Shown here piece after piece: positions 1 through 11,507 of a DNA stretch of 48,821 nt. The stretch lies in the NCBI GenBank assembly GCA_008802785.1, contig VUYT01000059.1:1-48821 (forward strand). Direction: 5' to 3'. Below the pieces are notes generated by a model. The model was given only the letters and a program-made list of their open reading frames with translations. It was not told where the DNA came from and ran no database searches. The DNA comes from Symmetrospora coprosmae. Taxonomy: Eukaryota > Basidiomycota > Cystobasidiomycetes > Symmetrosporaceae. Numbering within the stretch: position 1 is the stretch's first letter; every line of letters begins with the position of its first letter. Position numbers and translations under genes: made by a program.

Positions 1-412
1 GGTGGATGAGCCAGCGGATGGAGAGAAAAAACTCGAGATAATTTCGGGGGAAGTGGGGCCACGACGCAGGTAATTGGGGGTTTTTTGTTTTTTTTTTTGT
101 TTTTTTTGTTTTTTTGGGGGGGGGGGGGGGGGGGGGGGGGATGGGGTAGAGAACGAGCCTTAACGGCTGCTCTACTCTCGTGTCACCCCGAGGCACTGCA
201 ATACTTCGAACTGCACTAGCCTTGTGCGAGTGTGCGCTCGGGGTGATTGCGGGCGGACCGGGAGATGTGCTGATGTGATCTGCCTTACTGCGCTCGCTGG
301 TCTGCTCTGCTCTACTGTACGCAGGAGCAGGCGACGGGCGAGGAAACGCTGAAGGCAACAAGAGATGGAGGGAGAGGGGGAGCAGAGATGGAAGGAGCGC
401 AGAGCTACGGAC
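1..412. other. Left window edge, low-complexity, no gene seen
   Basis: This stretch should hold the rest of the phosphodiesterase gene that begins at 940, but no further exon with the expected family sequence is visible on either strand. It contains a T-rich tract at about 81-115 directly followed by 25 consecutive G residues at 116-140. Such a tract next to a gene that stops abruptly looks like a scaffold end or assembly artefact. No telomere-type repeat is visible. Confidence 0.6.
116..140. repeat. Poly-G homopolymer, 25 nt
   Basis: Twenty-five consecutive G follow a T-rich run (81-115). Poly-G tracts of comparable length occur at the right window edge, which suggests both are end-of-scaffold artefacts rather than a functional element. 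Confidence 0.9.
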
Positions 413-940
413 CACTTTCAATGCCCTCTGCCCCGTCGAGGATGGCCTGCTTGAAGGATGCGAGGGTGTTTCTGTAGGGATGATTGTGCAAGCGCCATCA
501 GCATGCGGACTGACTAGCCTTCTACTGTATCGCGACGCTGTGCTCCACTCACTCTGGGTACGCCGCAGAAGCCTGCGCAGAGAGCGCGATAAGGGGAACA
601 CGTGCCCCGTCAGTGGCGCAGCAGCAGGCAGGGAGAGCGGAGTCCGGGACGATGTTCAGCCCAAGACAACGACAGCAAGAGGCCAGATTGTACAGATGCG
701 CAGACGCACCCCTCGATGTCCCCAGCACTGCGGAAGCCTGTCCAGCCGAGCCGTGGCCGTGTTTGTCGCGTCATCATCCGAGTCGCTCCCGCTGCCGCTG
801 CTGCTGTCGGACCCGCTCGACGCGCCATTCACCCCACCACCAACGCCTTTAAAGCTGTTGCGCAGCTTGTTGAGGACGGTAGGGCGGAAGGGGCGCTGCT
901 GGTTCAGCTGCTGAGCCGTGGCTGACGGGGTGGTCGACAT
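413..940 (-). CDS. Glycerophosphodiester phosphodiesterase (GDPD family), 5' part only
   Basis: The family hydrolyses glycerophosphodiesters to glycerol-3-phosphate and an alcohol. Three exons are visible: 940-710 (ATG at 940; Ser/Asp-rich leader ending LPQCWGHRG), a 20-nt micro-exon at 572-553, and 471-413. Joined in frame they give the GDPD start: GHRG, then ASAAYPEN, then TLASFKQAILDGAEGIES. HRG and PENT are hallmark GDPD motifs, the His of HRG being catalytic. Donors are GTGCGT and GTGAGT; acceptors are CGCAG and ACAG. The next expected segment (DVH...HDP) is missing from the remaining 412 bases, so the gene is truncated by the window edge or a misjoin. The roughly 65-residue acidic/serine-rich leader lacks an obvious signal peptide. 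Family is confident; substrate is unknown. Confidence 0.8.
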
Positions 941-1645
941 GGTGGCGATCCTCGAGGACAGTTACGGTGCGATGCTGACTGGCTGATAACGGATGCGAGA
1001 GGGAGTGGAGCTGGAGCGGAGGAGAGAGGAGAGTATTATGCGACGTGCGACGTGGATGCAGTCCCTCGCTGCTGGCTGTTACTCGCTCGAGCTGACTTTG
1101 GTAGGCGGGTCGGTGGAACGTGTGTACTGTACCTCGAACGTGTCGACCAACGGACAGACTGCCACTACACTGGGACTGGCTGGTCGCGATGAATGAGCGG
1201 ATGGAGGTGAGTTCTGCGATAATACCAATGTGATGCGGTGGATGTGCTCTCGTCGTCGCTGTTGGCTGGTGTTGTCCAGAGCCGACCTGGCCAGTGAACA
1301 CGTCGCAAAGTCGTCAGTCGTCACCGGGGGAAGGCGCAGAGTGGCAAAACAGTAGTGTATTGCAGGAACAGCCGGCTAGTATGGCAGGCAGCTGCAGGGC
1401 ACAAACACAGCAACAAGCGACATGTACGCGTGACCTCGCTTATGATGCCGTGCGTCTCGGCAACCCCTTATTGACCCCTCGCAGGTGCGAATGGACCCTC
1501 CTGCTCAGGTGACACAGCGGCGCAGCAGCCGGGCAGCCCGTGTGAACCGCGCCAAAGTCGCCTCAGCTTGTCCGGTGAGAAAGAGTCGAGTCGTGATGGT
1601 CTGGCTCGGTTTGCCATCGTCTATCATGTCATCGCTACACGCCCG
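941..1645. other. Intergenic: phosphodiesterase promoter and RVB1 3' flank
   Basis: About 700 bases between the phosphodiesterase start (940) and the RVB1 stop (1646), both on the minus strand. Short open frames exist on both strands but none shows family resemblance or credible splice structure. I see nothing else in it. Confidence 0.6.
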
Positions 1646-3735
<2,090 letters not shown>

Positions 3736-4095
3736 TGGGGTGTGTGGTTGGAAATGGGGCAAAAAGCAAGTGCGAGACTCGGAGCTGGAGCGTGTGCTCG
3801 TCACCGAAAGCGTGCGCGAGTGGAGCCGGTGCGATGCGTTGCGTTGCGCAAAGGCAGGTCGATCGTCTAAAGGCGACATAGCTAGACATCTACCGTCTGC
3901 GGTGTGCGAATCAAGGAGGCTAGGAGCATTCGAAGCATCAAGAGCGAACGGCTTTGCAGGACGGGCATGGAGCGACAACGAGACCGCAAAAAAGTGCAGC
4001 CAATAGCTATCCTGCTGCGTGACCTGTCCTGCCATACACTGATGCTCGATGTTGGGTGAAGCAACCTGAGAGCCGCCGTCGTGGAGCGAGGCGAA
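3736..4095. other. Intergenic: RVB1 promoter and RPS12 3' flank
   Basis: 360 bases between the RVB1 start and the RPS12 stop. No conserved open frame or clear promoter motif is recognised. Confidence 0.6.
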
Positions 4096-4692
4096 TTACC
4101 TGCTGGCGAAGTGGTCGAGGAGGACGTTGAGAGCCTCTGCGAAGGAGCAAGCCGGGCCGAGTCAGCCTAGGCACGTCGATTCAGACAGCACGAAGCGTTT
4201 CCACCACGCACCAGACTCCTGTCCGTAGTCCTTGACGACGACGCACGAGCAGCCGACAACCTTGCGGGCGGTGCCGTCACGGTCAATCTTGCAGAGACCG
4301 ACCCACTCGCCGAGCGCCTTTGGGTCGCCGACCTTGATGAGGTTGATCTTGTGCTCGGTGCAGAGCGCCTCGATGAGCTTGGTGTACTCTGCCTCGGTGC
4401 AGGCCTCGTTCAGGACACACAGGTGCGCCTCGCGCTTGTCGAGCGCCTTGGCGCACTCGCGCAGGCCTCGGGCCAGACCGTCGTGGATCTGTGCAGTCAT
4501 CGGATGGACAGCATGCTCAGCTATGAGCTATGAAGCTCCCTGCAGTGCCCCGTGATGACGAGCGCCGCGCACCATGGCGTTCTTGAGGACCTGCTTGAGG
4601 GCATCCTCGACAGAGAGCTTGCCTCCAGTTGCGGGTGCGTCAGTGACCTCGACGGCGGCCTCGGGTGCGGTTTGGTCCTCTACGTCCGACAT
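4096..4692 (-). CDS. RPS12: 40S ribosomal protein S12 (eS12)
   Basis: Structural protein of the small ribosomal subunit. Three exons, 4692-4573, 4488-4212 and 4136-4096, give 145 residues, the usual size. Exon 1 holds a variable acidic N-terminus and ends LKQVLKNAM. Exon 2 continues [20 protein letters not shown] and carries the family signature [20 protein letters not shown] followed by [16 protein letters not shown]. Exon 3 adds [13 protein letters not shown] and the stop. Donors are GTGCGC and GTGCGT. An AG just upstream of the ATG (TCTTAG) would permit an intron in the 5' untranslated region, common in ribosomal protein genes, but this is not proven. Confidence 0.96.
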
Positions 4693-5231
4693 TGTGGGTT
4701 CTAAGAGACGGACAGGCGTCAGTATATATCGCTCGCCGTGATGTAGCAGTCCCGTCAGCAGCTCACATCGTACGTCCTCAAGGATTTCGGGTGGGAAGAA
4801 GGGAAGGGTGGAGCGACTGGCGGCGGAGGCAGGAACAGCATAAGCACGGCGACAACCACACACGAGCGTAATGCACCTCAATGCTCACCTGTGTCTCCTT
4901 TTTGATGCGATATGCTTGGAATGCGGAACAAGGGCTCGGCCGCCAGCTCCCCTCGGCCATCCTGCAATTTTCGGATGGTGATCGAGAGGGAGCGCTCGAG
5001 CTGGGCCAGGCCCCGATGAGGTCGCCCGCATACAGGCAACAGCGAGAGAAATCGACACACAGCGAACAGCGAACAGCGAACAGGGTAGAATTGCAAATTG
5101 CTCCTGCGTTCGGCCTACCGTGCCTCTGGCGACAACGCCGGCTTATCCGAGACCATCTGAGATTACGATGTCGTGCGGGACATCGGGGTATCTACATGCT
5201 CGAAATCTGTTCAGTCTATTTCATAATATCC
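4693..5231. other. Intergenic: RPS12 promoter and permease 3' flank
   Basis: 539 bases with no recognisable coding sequence. It must hold the promoter of the ribosomal protein gene and the permease terminator. A short direct repeat of AGCGAACAGCGAACAGCGAA type lies at about 5060-5082. Confidence 0.6.
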
Positions 5232-8061
5232 TCACCTGAACAGAATCATGATGATGCGCTGCGGCCATGGCAGTGCGCTGCGCTTAGCCCTCTCCTCGTT
5301 CAGCGCCTCTGCGCTCATCCAGCATTTCCTTCCAGACACAAGGTCGATCTCGACAAGCGGCTTGGGCTTCTTGCGGAATAGGGCGTAGCCAATGATGTAG
5401 AAGAGGATGACGACTGGTGCTGCCAGATAGCTCTGGAAGAAGCCTGTGACACGCTCGGAGGCCGAGCTGGTTCCTCCGACTGTGAGCGAAAGGGAAGCAC
5501 ATTCAGCGGACAGTTGCACAACCTTGCTCGCAGTTCGTCGCGCTGCACTCACGAGGAAAGAGGGCGACGTAGAACTGAGCGACTAGAACAAGCACGAGAA
5601 TGACTGCGCTGAGCGCGGACCCCCAGATGCCGCCAAAGGCCCTGAAAGGCAGCTCGTCGATATGGTGACCCTGGCGTTTCCAGGCCATGCGGAAGCGGAT
5701 GTGCGTGATGTTGATGGCCAGCTAGGACAGAGAGGTCAAAGTAAGCGTACGTTCGGTTGAGCGTAGATCTCCAGACGTACCCAAGTGAAGATGGTGGCGA
5801 GACCAGATACGGCGAGGAGCCAATCAAAGACCTGATCTCCAACGTCCTCAACGAGCTGGATGTATGCAAGAGGGAAGAAGACCAGCACGCTCGCCACCGC
5901 CAAGAGGGGCCGTCCCGCCTTGTCGACGTAGGCGAAGCATTTGGGAGCATAGCCCATCTCGCCCATCGCCTGGAGAGTTCGTGATCCGCCATAGACCGAA
6001 GACATGCCGATGGAGAGAACACTGACGAGAATAACGACGTTGATGAAGTCGGGCATGCCACTGACGTTTGCTTGGCGGTACATAATGACGAGGGCTGCCG
6101 TTTGCGAACAGGTCGTCAGTTTCCCAGTACAGATATGCGTCACACAGTAGAATATACTGACGACTGTTGTTGGCGTCAGAATTGCCGCCAACGAGATCGG
6201 GGTTGTCGTACGGCACGACCAGGCTAATGAAGAAGATGGTGGCGATAAAGACGAAGATGATTCGGTAAGCCGTCATCTTGATGGCCTTGGGCAGAGCTTT
6301 GCGAGGGTTCTATAGATAGCCAGGTAACAGAAGAGCTGGACGTTAGCGTCCCAATGACGTTCAGGGTCTGCCGTCGTGCGAGCTTTTGAGCCCACCGGGT
6401 GCTCGACAGCAGCCAGACCGACAAGCTCGGTACCTGCGGATACCCCATTCTCTGTCAGACAGTAGGACGGATCTTCTCTCGACATGTGACGCACCGGCAA
6501 AGCTAAACGCGGCTGTGACGAAGACAGAGCACACTCCCTTGAAACCATTCGCGAAAGCTCCTGGGTTGTACCAAAGCCGGGCACCCCAGTATGAGTCGAA
6601 GTCGCCGGAGGCTGGGCCACCACCCAGCACAAAGATAAGTGCCGAGAAGAGGAAGATGCCAATTGTAATGAGTTTGAGCCAGGAACTCCAGTACTCTGCG
6701 ATCAGAAAGAGAGCAGGAATGTCAGTCGGGCACGAACGTCAGCTCACTAGGGCTGGCCGAACGCACCTTCTTCAGCAAAGCCCCATGTGCCGAAGCTGAT
6801 AGACGATAAAGAGCGTGAGTGATGATCAATACCTTGCTTGTCCCTCAGCGCCAAGACACCCACATGTTGAGTATAAAGATGATTGCGGCAAAAACGGTAA
6901 TCCAGACGGCGAGGTTGACGCCCGTATTCCAGAACTCGACCGTAAATCCACAGACAACGAGCTCGAGGGGCAGTGTGACGGCTGCAGGACGGCAGGAACA
7001 GTCTGGGATCAGACCCCTGCGGACCGCGTCGGCGGACCTGTGCAAGTCGCTCACCCCATTGGAACCTGAGAAGGTCGTACGACACAGTGTCAATCTATGC
7101 GGTATCCATCGCAGAAAGGTGAATGGGGTTGCTCACCAATAATTCCAGCCTGGCCATTAGCGGAAACTGCGTCAGTAGGCAGAGAAACAAGGGAAAGAAG
7201 GAAGACGCACCCATGGCAAACCCGAACCCGCCATCGATAAATCGTGTCATCAAGCTTAGAGCAAACATATCAGTGTGGGCCACTCGTGTCGGGGTCCGAG
7301 GAGGCGTGGACACTCACGTGTAGAAACCGCCAGTGACGGGATACATGATTGCCATCTCTGCGATCCCTTGAGTAGTGAAGAACAGCATGACGCCCATAAT
7401 GCACCACGCTAGGCAGATGCCTGCCGGACCGCCATCTGCAAGAGCTGATCCAGACCCGACGAAGAGACCGGTGCCAATGCTTCCGCCGACAGCAATCTGC
7501 GATTAAAAATGGTATCAGCTGGAGATTTAGAAGCCCGCGTATGCAATGATGACTTTCCATGCTCAAGTGACGCGTCTTCATTTGGGTCTGCAGTGCCGCA
7601 TCTGCGCGTATGAGTAGCTTTAGCCTTCCGGGCTACTGGCCGTAATTCATAGGATCCGTTTCGCAACATACTCTGCAGGGGCACAGGGGCCTCAAGGTCT
7701 GTAACGCCATCAACTGCGAGAACAGCACGTTAGCCACGGTTGGCTGTAGAGCTATCGCGTAATGGAGATGCCCAGACCTACCGACATGTGTCATCGTCAA
7801 ACCCGGCGCCCGCTTGAACGACTCCGCCGTCAGACCAAGCCTGGTCATCCTGGACTCCTTGGTAGGGTCATAGATCCCACTATTCTCGTTGACGGTAGAG
7901 ACCTGTACGGCGCCGTCTTCTGCGTCCTTGAGCGCCGATTCTTTGGCAAAGACCGGGCCATCGCCCGACGGGCTCTTCTTGGCTGCCTTCTCGTCCTGCA
8001 TGATGCCGGAGCCGCTTCCAGCGGGTGAGACGGCCGTATCTGCAGAGTGTCGCTGGCTCAT
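5232..8061 (-). CDS. Amino-acid permease, yeast amino acid transporter (YAT/APC) family, 15 exons
   Basis: Plasma-membrane proton-coupled amino-acid uptake is the family role. Fifteen exons give 624 residues: 8061-7782, 7713-7672, 7601-7558, 7496-7318, 7254-7211, 7149-7137, 7065-7055, 6981-6864, 6795-6767, 6695-6495, 6433-6396, 6309-6165, 6094-5781, 5721-5553, 5479-5232. Motifs in order: cytosolic N-terminus, KTRHLSM, IAVGGSIGTGLFVGSG (TM1), YPVTGGFYTLMTRF, GFAMGWNYWFQWAVTLPLEL, ILNIFGTWGFAEE, FAGTELVGLAAVEHPNPRKA, GMSSVYGGSRTLQAM, HIRFRMAWKRQG, and a C-terminal cytosolic tail. Exons 6 and 7 are only 13 and 11 nt. Every intron is GT-AG except the third (7557-7497), whose only frame-preserving boundaries are GA-AG; see findings. 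If that intron is not removed accurately the protein is truncated early. Specificity cannot be read from sequence. Confidence 0.9.
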
Positions 8062-8560
8062 GCCGTCCGTTTCTTGATGGAGTCTGCTGTCGATGCAGGA
8101 GCTATCTCTGTGGCACGTGAAGCGTGACTGGGGGAGATGAGCAATGCGGAATGGACGGAGATGGGCGACAGGCGGGAGGAGAGGGAGAGGAGGGAAGAGC
8201 GTTAAGGTGCCCACTCCCTATCGTATCACTGATATGCTTGCACACGAGGCAGAAAGCAAGAGATGGCCGCTGCTGAGTGACTCGTTGGGGGCTCTGTCTG
8301 AAAAAAGATTTGGCCGACCTCAGGGCGGGCGGGAATTGCCGCCGGCACGGCTGAGCTTGAAGCTTCAGGCACAAGATAAGGAGAATGACGTGTTGGCCCG
8401 GGCAGCACAGCGCGGCCTAGGACATAGATGCAGGTTGGAGACAGCATCGCTATCATTGCTCTATACTGCTTGTGCCAGAGCCCGAATGCAAGCACCTCAC
8501 TTTCAGGTACATGTACCGCTCGAGAACCCCGCCGCACAGCGTGTGGAGAACCAAGCTTGC
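8062..8560. other. Intergenic: permease promoter and ERJ5 3' flank
   Basis: 499 bases. Open frames here are short and unlike known proteins. The frame of the permease start stays open upstream to about 8214, but nothing there resembles the family, so I keep the start at 8061. Confidence 0.6.
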
Positions 8561-10021
8561 CTACTTTCTCTTTTTCAGCTGCTTGGCCTCCTCTCGCCTC
8601 ATCTTGCGGTTCACCGCTCCTCCCTCTACCGGCGTGCCCGGTCTGCTCTCGCCAGAGTCCTCGCGGACCGCAGCGGCATCCACCGTCGTTGCTGCCGCGC
8701 TGGACGGCACTGCCTCGGCAGCTGCTGGCGGCTGCCCTGAGACTCGCCGGATGGTAGAACGGACCAGCTTGGGCAGCCACGTCGACGAGAATGAAGGCTG
8801 GACAGCCGCCGATTCGTCAAGCGCGTGGGCTGCAGCTAAATGCATCAGCTTGGTGCCAGTAGGGAAGAATGACGGGCAAACGCACCGATGCCATCTTCCG
8901 CGATGATGCTGACCCGCCCATCCGGCTCGACAGTCATGGTCACGGCATTGTTTGGGTTGTCCCCCGGTCCAAGCGCGACGCGGACTCGCTTCCTGACTCT
9001 GCTACTTGCTGAAGGGTTGTCAAGCGAGCCCCACGCTACCTCGCGAGCGCGATCCTGGAAGCTACGAGAGGGGCTCTGCCTCGTCAGCTTGCTCGCACAA
9101 CACAGCAACGAGGAAAGGCTGGACCTACGTCCTGATGCGCTGGACCTCGCTAAACCGGGATAGGTGCTGCACCGCATACTGGACCAGAACAGAGAGCAAA
9201 GTGAGGAAGACGAGGACGGATCCGATTCCTGGCCTGTACCGCGAGTAGTAGTCTGCGAGGGTGACATGGGCGTCAGCCTTGGAGCTTATGCTCGCTGATC
9301 GCCGGCAGCCACTCACAGCCGGTTCCTGTGTCAGGGATACATTGTGGCAGTCAGCAACCAGTATTACGAAATCAACGCAATACGGAATACTGCGCACCTC
9401 GCCATCGCGGGACCCCATTCTCGTAGAAGTGGTGGTAGTGCTTCCTCTTTTCCGCGTCTCGGAGAATGCCAGCGATGATGCCGAGCCGAGCAAAGCGCTC
9501 CTGGTCTCCTCCGCGGTCTGGGTGCAATTCCTATAGAAGATAGCGTGGATGCGTCAGGATCGTTGTAGAAGTCCATGCAAATGCGTGCACGAGCGGACCG
9601 CGCACCATGCTGCGCTTCCGGTATGATTTGGCAATCTCTGCGGTCGTGGCGGTGGACGATACGTTCAGGAATGAGTAGAAGTTGGTCTTTGGTCCTTCAG
9701 CAGCCTCGAGCGACGATACGAGGTCGAAGATCTCGCTGCAACGGAGGAAGGCGGAACGGGCCGAGAAGAGGTCGCGTCAGTCTCAGCGCGTTCGCGGGCT
9801 CGTTCGGCGTGCAGCAGTTTGCCGGTGTAGGAGCGCCATATTGCGCAACACCCACTGATCCTCAGCGGTCCAAGCGAGCGAGCTGTGTGTATGCAGAAGC
9901 GGTGGATGCGATTGTCAGCGTGGAGCCCTGGACGCGTTTCCATTCCACGCTGTCGGTGAACTCACCCCGCCAGCAGGCTGAACAGGGCACACAGCGTGAA
10001 CCATAGCTTGATGGTGTGCAT
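8561..10021 (-). CDS. ERJ5: ER membrane J-domain protein, ERJ5-like
   Basis: Type I ER membrane J-protein thought to stimulate the lumenal Hsp70 Kar2 and support folding capacity. Eight exons total 309 residues (yeast Erj5 is 295): 10021-9966, 9882-9856, 9735-9606, 9530-9398, 9325-9317, 9252-9129, 9061-8886, 8835-8561. A signal peptide (MHTIKLWFTLCALFSLLAG) is followed by EDHEIFDLVSSLE, the J-domain (FYSFLNVSS, SYRKRSMELHPDRGG with the HPD triad, LRDAEKRKHYHHFYENG), a membrane segment IGSVLVFLTLLSVLVQYAV, then a cytosolic tail with VTMTVEPDG and a basic KRK end. Exons of 27 and 9 nt are needed; the 9-nt exon GAACCGGCT restores RWRGTGYYYSRYRPG. It shares a 149-bp intergenic region with COA1, transcribed divergently. 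Confidence 0.88.
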
Positions 10022-10170
10022 GCTCCTCGATCGACTGCTATGCCGTTGTGTATATCCTGCAGCTCGACGTTGCGGTCAAGAGGCAAGCGAGGTCCTCCGC
10101 CGTCTGTCCGTCGCCGCTTCGTCTCTGCACAACCGCATCCCTTTGCCATATCGAAGCAGCGCACCAGCAT
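10022..10170. promoter_or_regulatory. Bidirectional promoter, ERJ5 / COA1
   Basis: Only 149 bases separate the start codons of the divergent genes ERJ5 (10021, minus) and COA1 (10171, plus), so both promoters and 5' untranslated regions must fit or overlap here. No TATA box was recognised. Confidence 0.55.
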
Positions 10171-11275
10171 ATGGCAACCATCCCTGCAACGTCCTCTGCT
10201 GCATCCATCGCAGCGTCAATGATGCGCCGCGCAGCCATACTCGCTCCATCCACAAAGGCGTCAACGCCCTCATTCAGATCTCCGCTCGCCGCCTGTACAT
10301 GTCCAGAAGCGCCTGCACGTCGACACATCCCATCAATGGCCCACAGCCCGTCTGGAACGATGCAGACAGCAGCCACGAGCTATGCTCAGAGCATAGCCGT
10401 GCGGCCGCGGCAGCCGCACTGGGCTCAGGCGACGAGACGCCAGTCGACGTCCACCGCGTCAGACATCGCCAGAGGCAGCTTCTCGCGCTCGAATGCACGG
10501 CCAGCCACACTGCCAAAGATAAAGGTGCGTATGCGCCTCACATGTGTCCCGCGTCAGTCAGAGGCCCTCTGTCTGACCCTTTGCCTCTTCCCTGGATGAC
10601 GTCTGCAGGACCAGCGATTCATCTTTCTCGGAGCCGCCGTCTTTGCCATCACCGCGTGGAGCTTCTTTGTAGCATGGGCAATGAGCGCAGAGAAAGCCGC
10701 TAGTTCCGGTGTGTTGTGTTGCCGGTAGCTCAGCCCGTCTGATTCCGCTTTGCGCGCTGACACCTCACCTCGCTCTGACAGTCGTCCGGACAATCGCCTT
10801 CAACCTGCGGAGCTCCCCTCTCGTCAGAGAAGCCCTAGGCGACGGTGTCAAGCTCAAGCCATTCCTGCTGGGTACCGAGCCCTGGATACACGGGACGGTG
10901 GGCATCCCGTCTCGCGACGACTGTTCCTTGCCACCTAGCTAATGCTAATGCGCTCGTCTGCCTCTGAACAGGTAAACACGATTCAAGGGATCGTCGACAT
11001 CAACTTCCGCATCGAGTCTGCGAATGGCCGTAAGCGTCCCTTACTTGCACCACGCAACAGGGCCAGGCCAGACCCGCATCCATTGCAGAGCTGACGAGTC
11101 CGTCACACATCCCCCGACTTGTACCTTCTCACCAGGGCAAGGCACCGTGTACTTCAAGTCGCAGCGCAAGCACAAGGCCGGCCGCTTCGAGACGGCCAAC
11201 TTCACTCTGTTCGTAGACGGCAACCCGACCCCGATAGATCTGATGCACACGGATCTCTTGCAGCTCGGCAACTAA
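10171..11275 (+). CDS. COA1: Cytochrome c oxidase assembly factor COA1
   Basis: Inner-membrane mitochondrial factor that acts on newly made Cox1 during complex IV assembly. Five exons, 10171-10524, 10609-10708, 10782-10897, 10972-11029 and 11136-11275, give 255 residues. The N-terminus (MATIPATSSAASIAASMMRR) is rich in Ala, Ser and Arg without acidic residues, as in a mitochondrial presequence. A single hydrophobic segment (FIFLGAAVFAITAWSFFVAW) follows. The C-terminal domain carries the Coa1/Tim21-like pattern LRSSPLVREALGDGV, PWIHGT, VNTIQGIVDINFRI and GTVYFKSQRK, FTLFVDG. The frame stays open upstream of 10171 without an ATG, so this is the first usable start. Together with the neighbouring PPR gene it hints at a local concentration of respiratory-assembly genes, though they are not an operon. 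Confidence 0.88.
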
Positions 11276-11507
11276 CACCTGTAGCACGAGCGAGCAGAGC
11301 ATGCGAGGGAGAGGGGTTGTATTTCGCTGCTCCTGTCGTACAATGTGTATCAACTTCTGCGAGCTACAGCCAGTGCAGAGAAGAACGAAAAACATGTTTG
11401 ACCTTGCTAGTTCATTGGTGGTACACTGCTTTGCTTCTGCGGCAACGATGCGCTCATCTATACTCATACCCGTACATGCGCCTGCTCCAGTTCTTACCGC
11501 CATTCCA
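11276..11507. terminator. Convergent 3' region, COA1 / PPR gene
   Basis: 232 bases between the stop codons of two converging genes (COA1 plus, PPR protein minus). Both transcripts must end here or overlap. No other feature is visible. Confidence 0.5.

Noticed and set aside
8062-8214. Upstream in-frame extension of the permease
   Set aside because: Pro/Leu-rich and unlike YAT N-termini; the start at 8061 gives a normal cytosolic tail.
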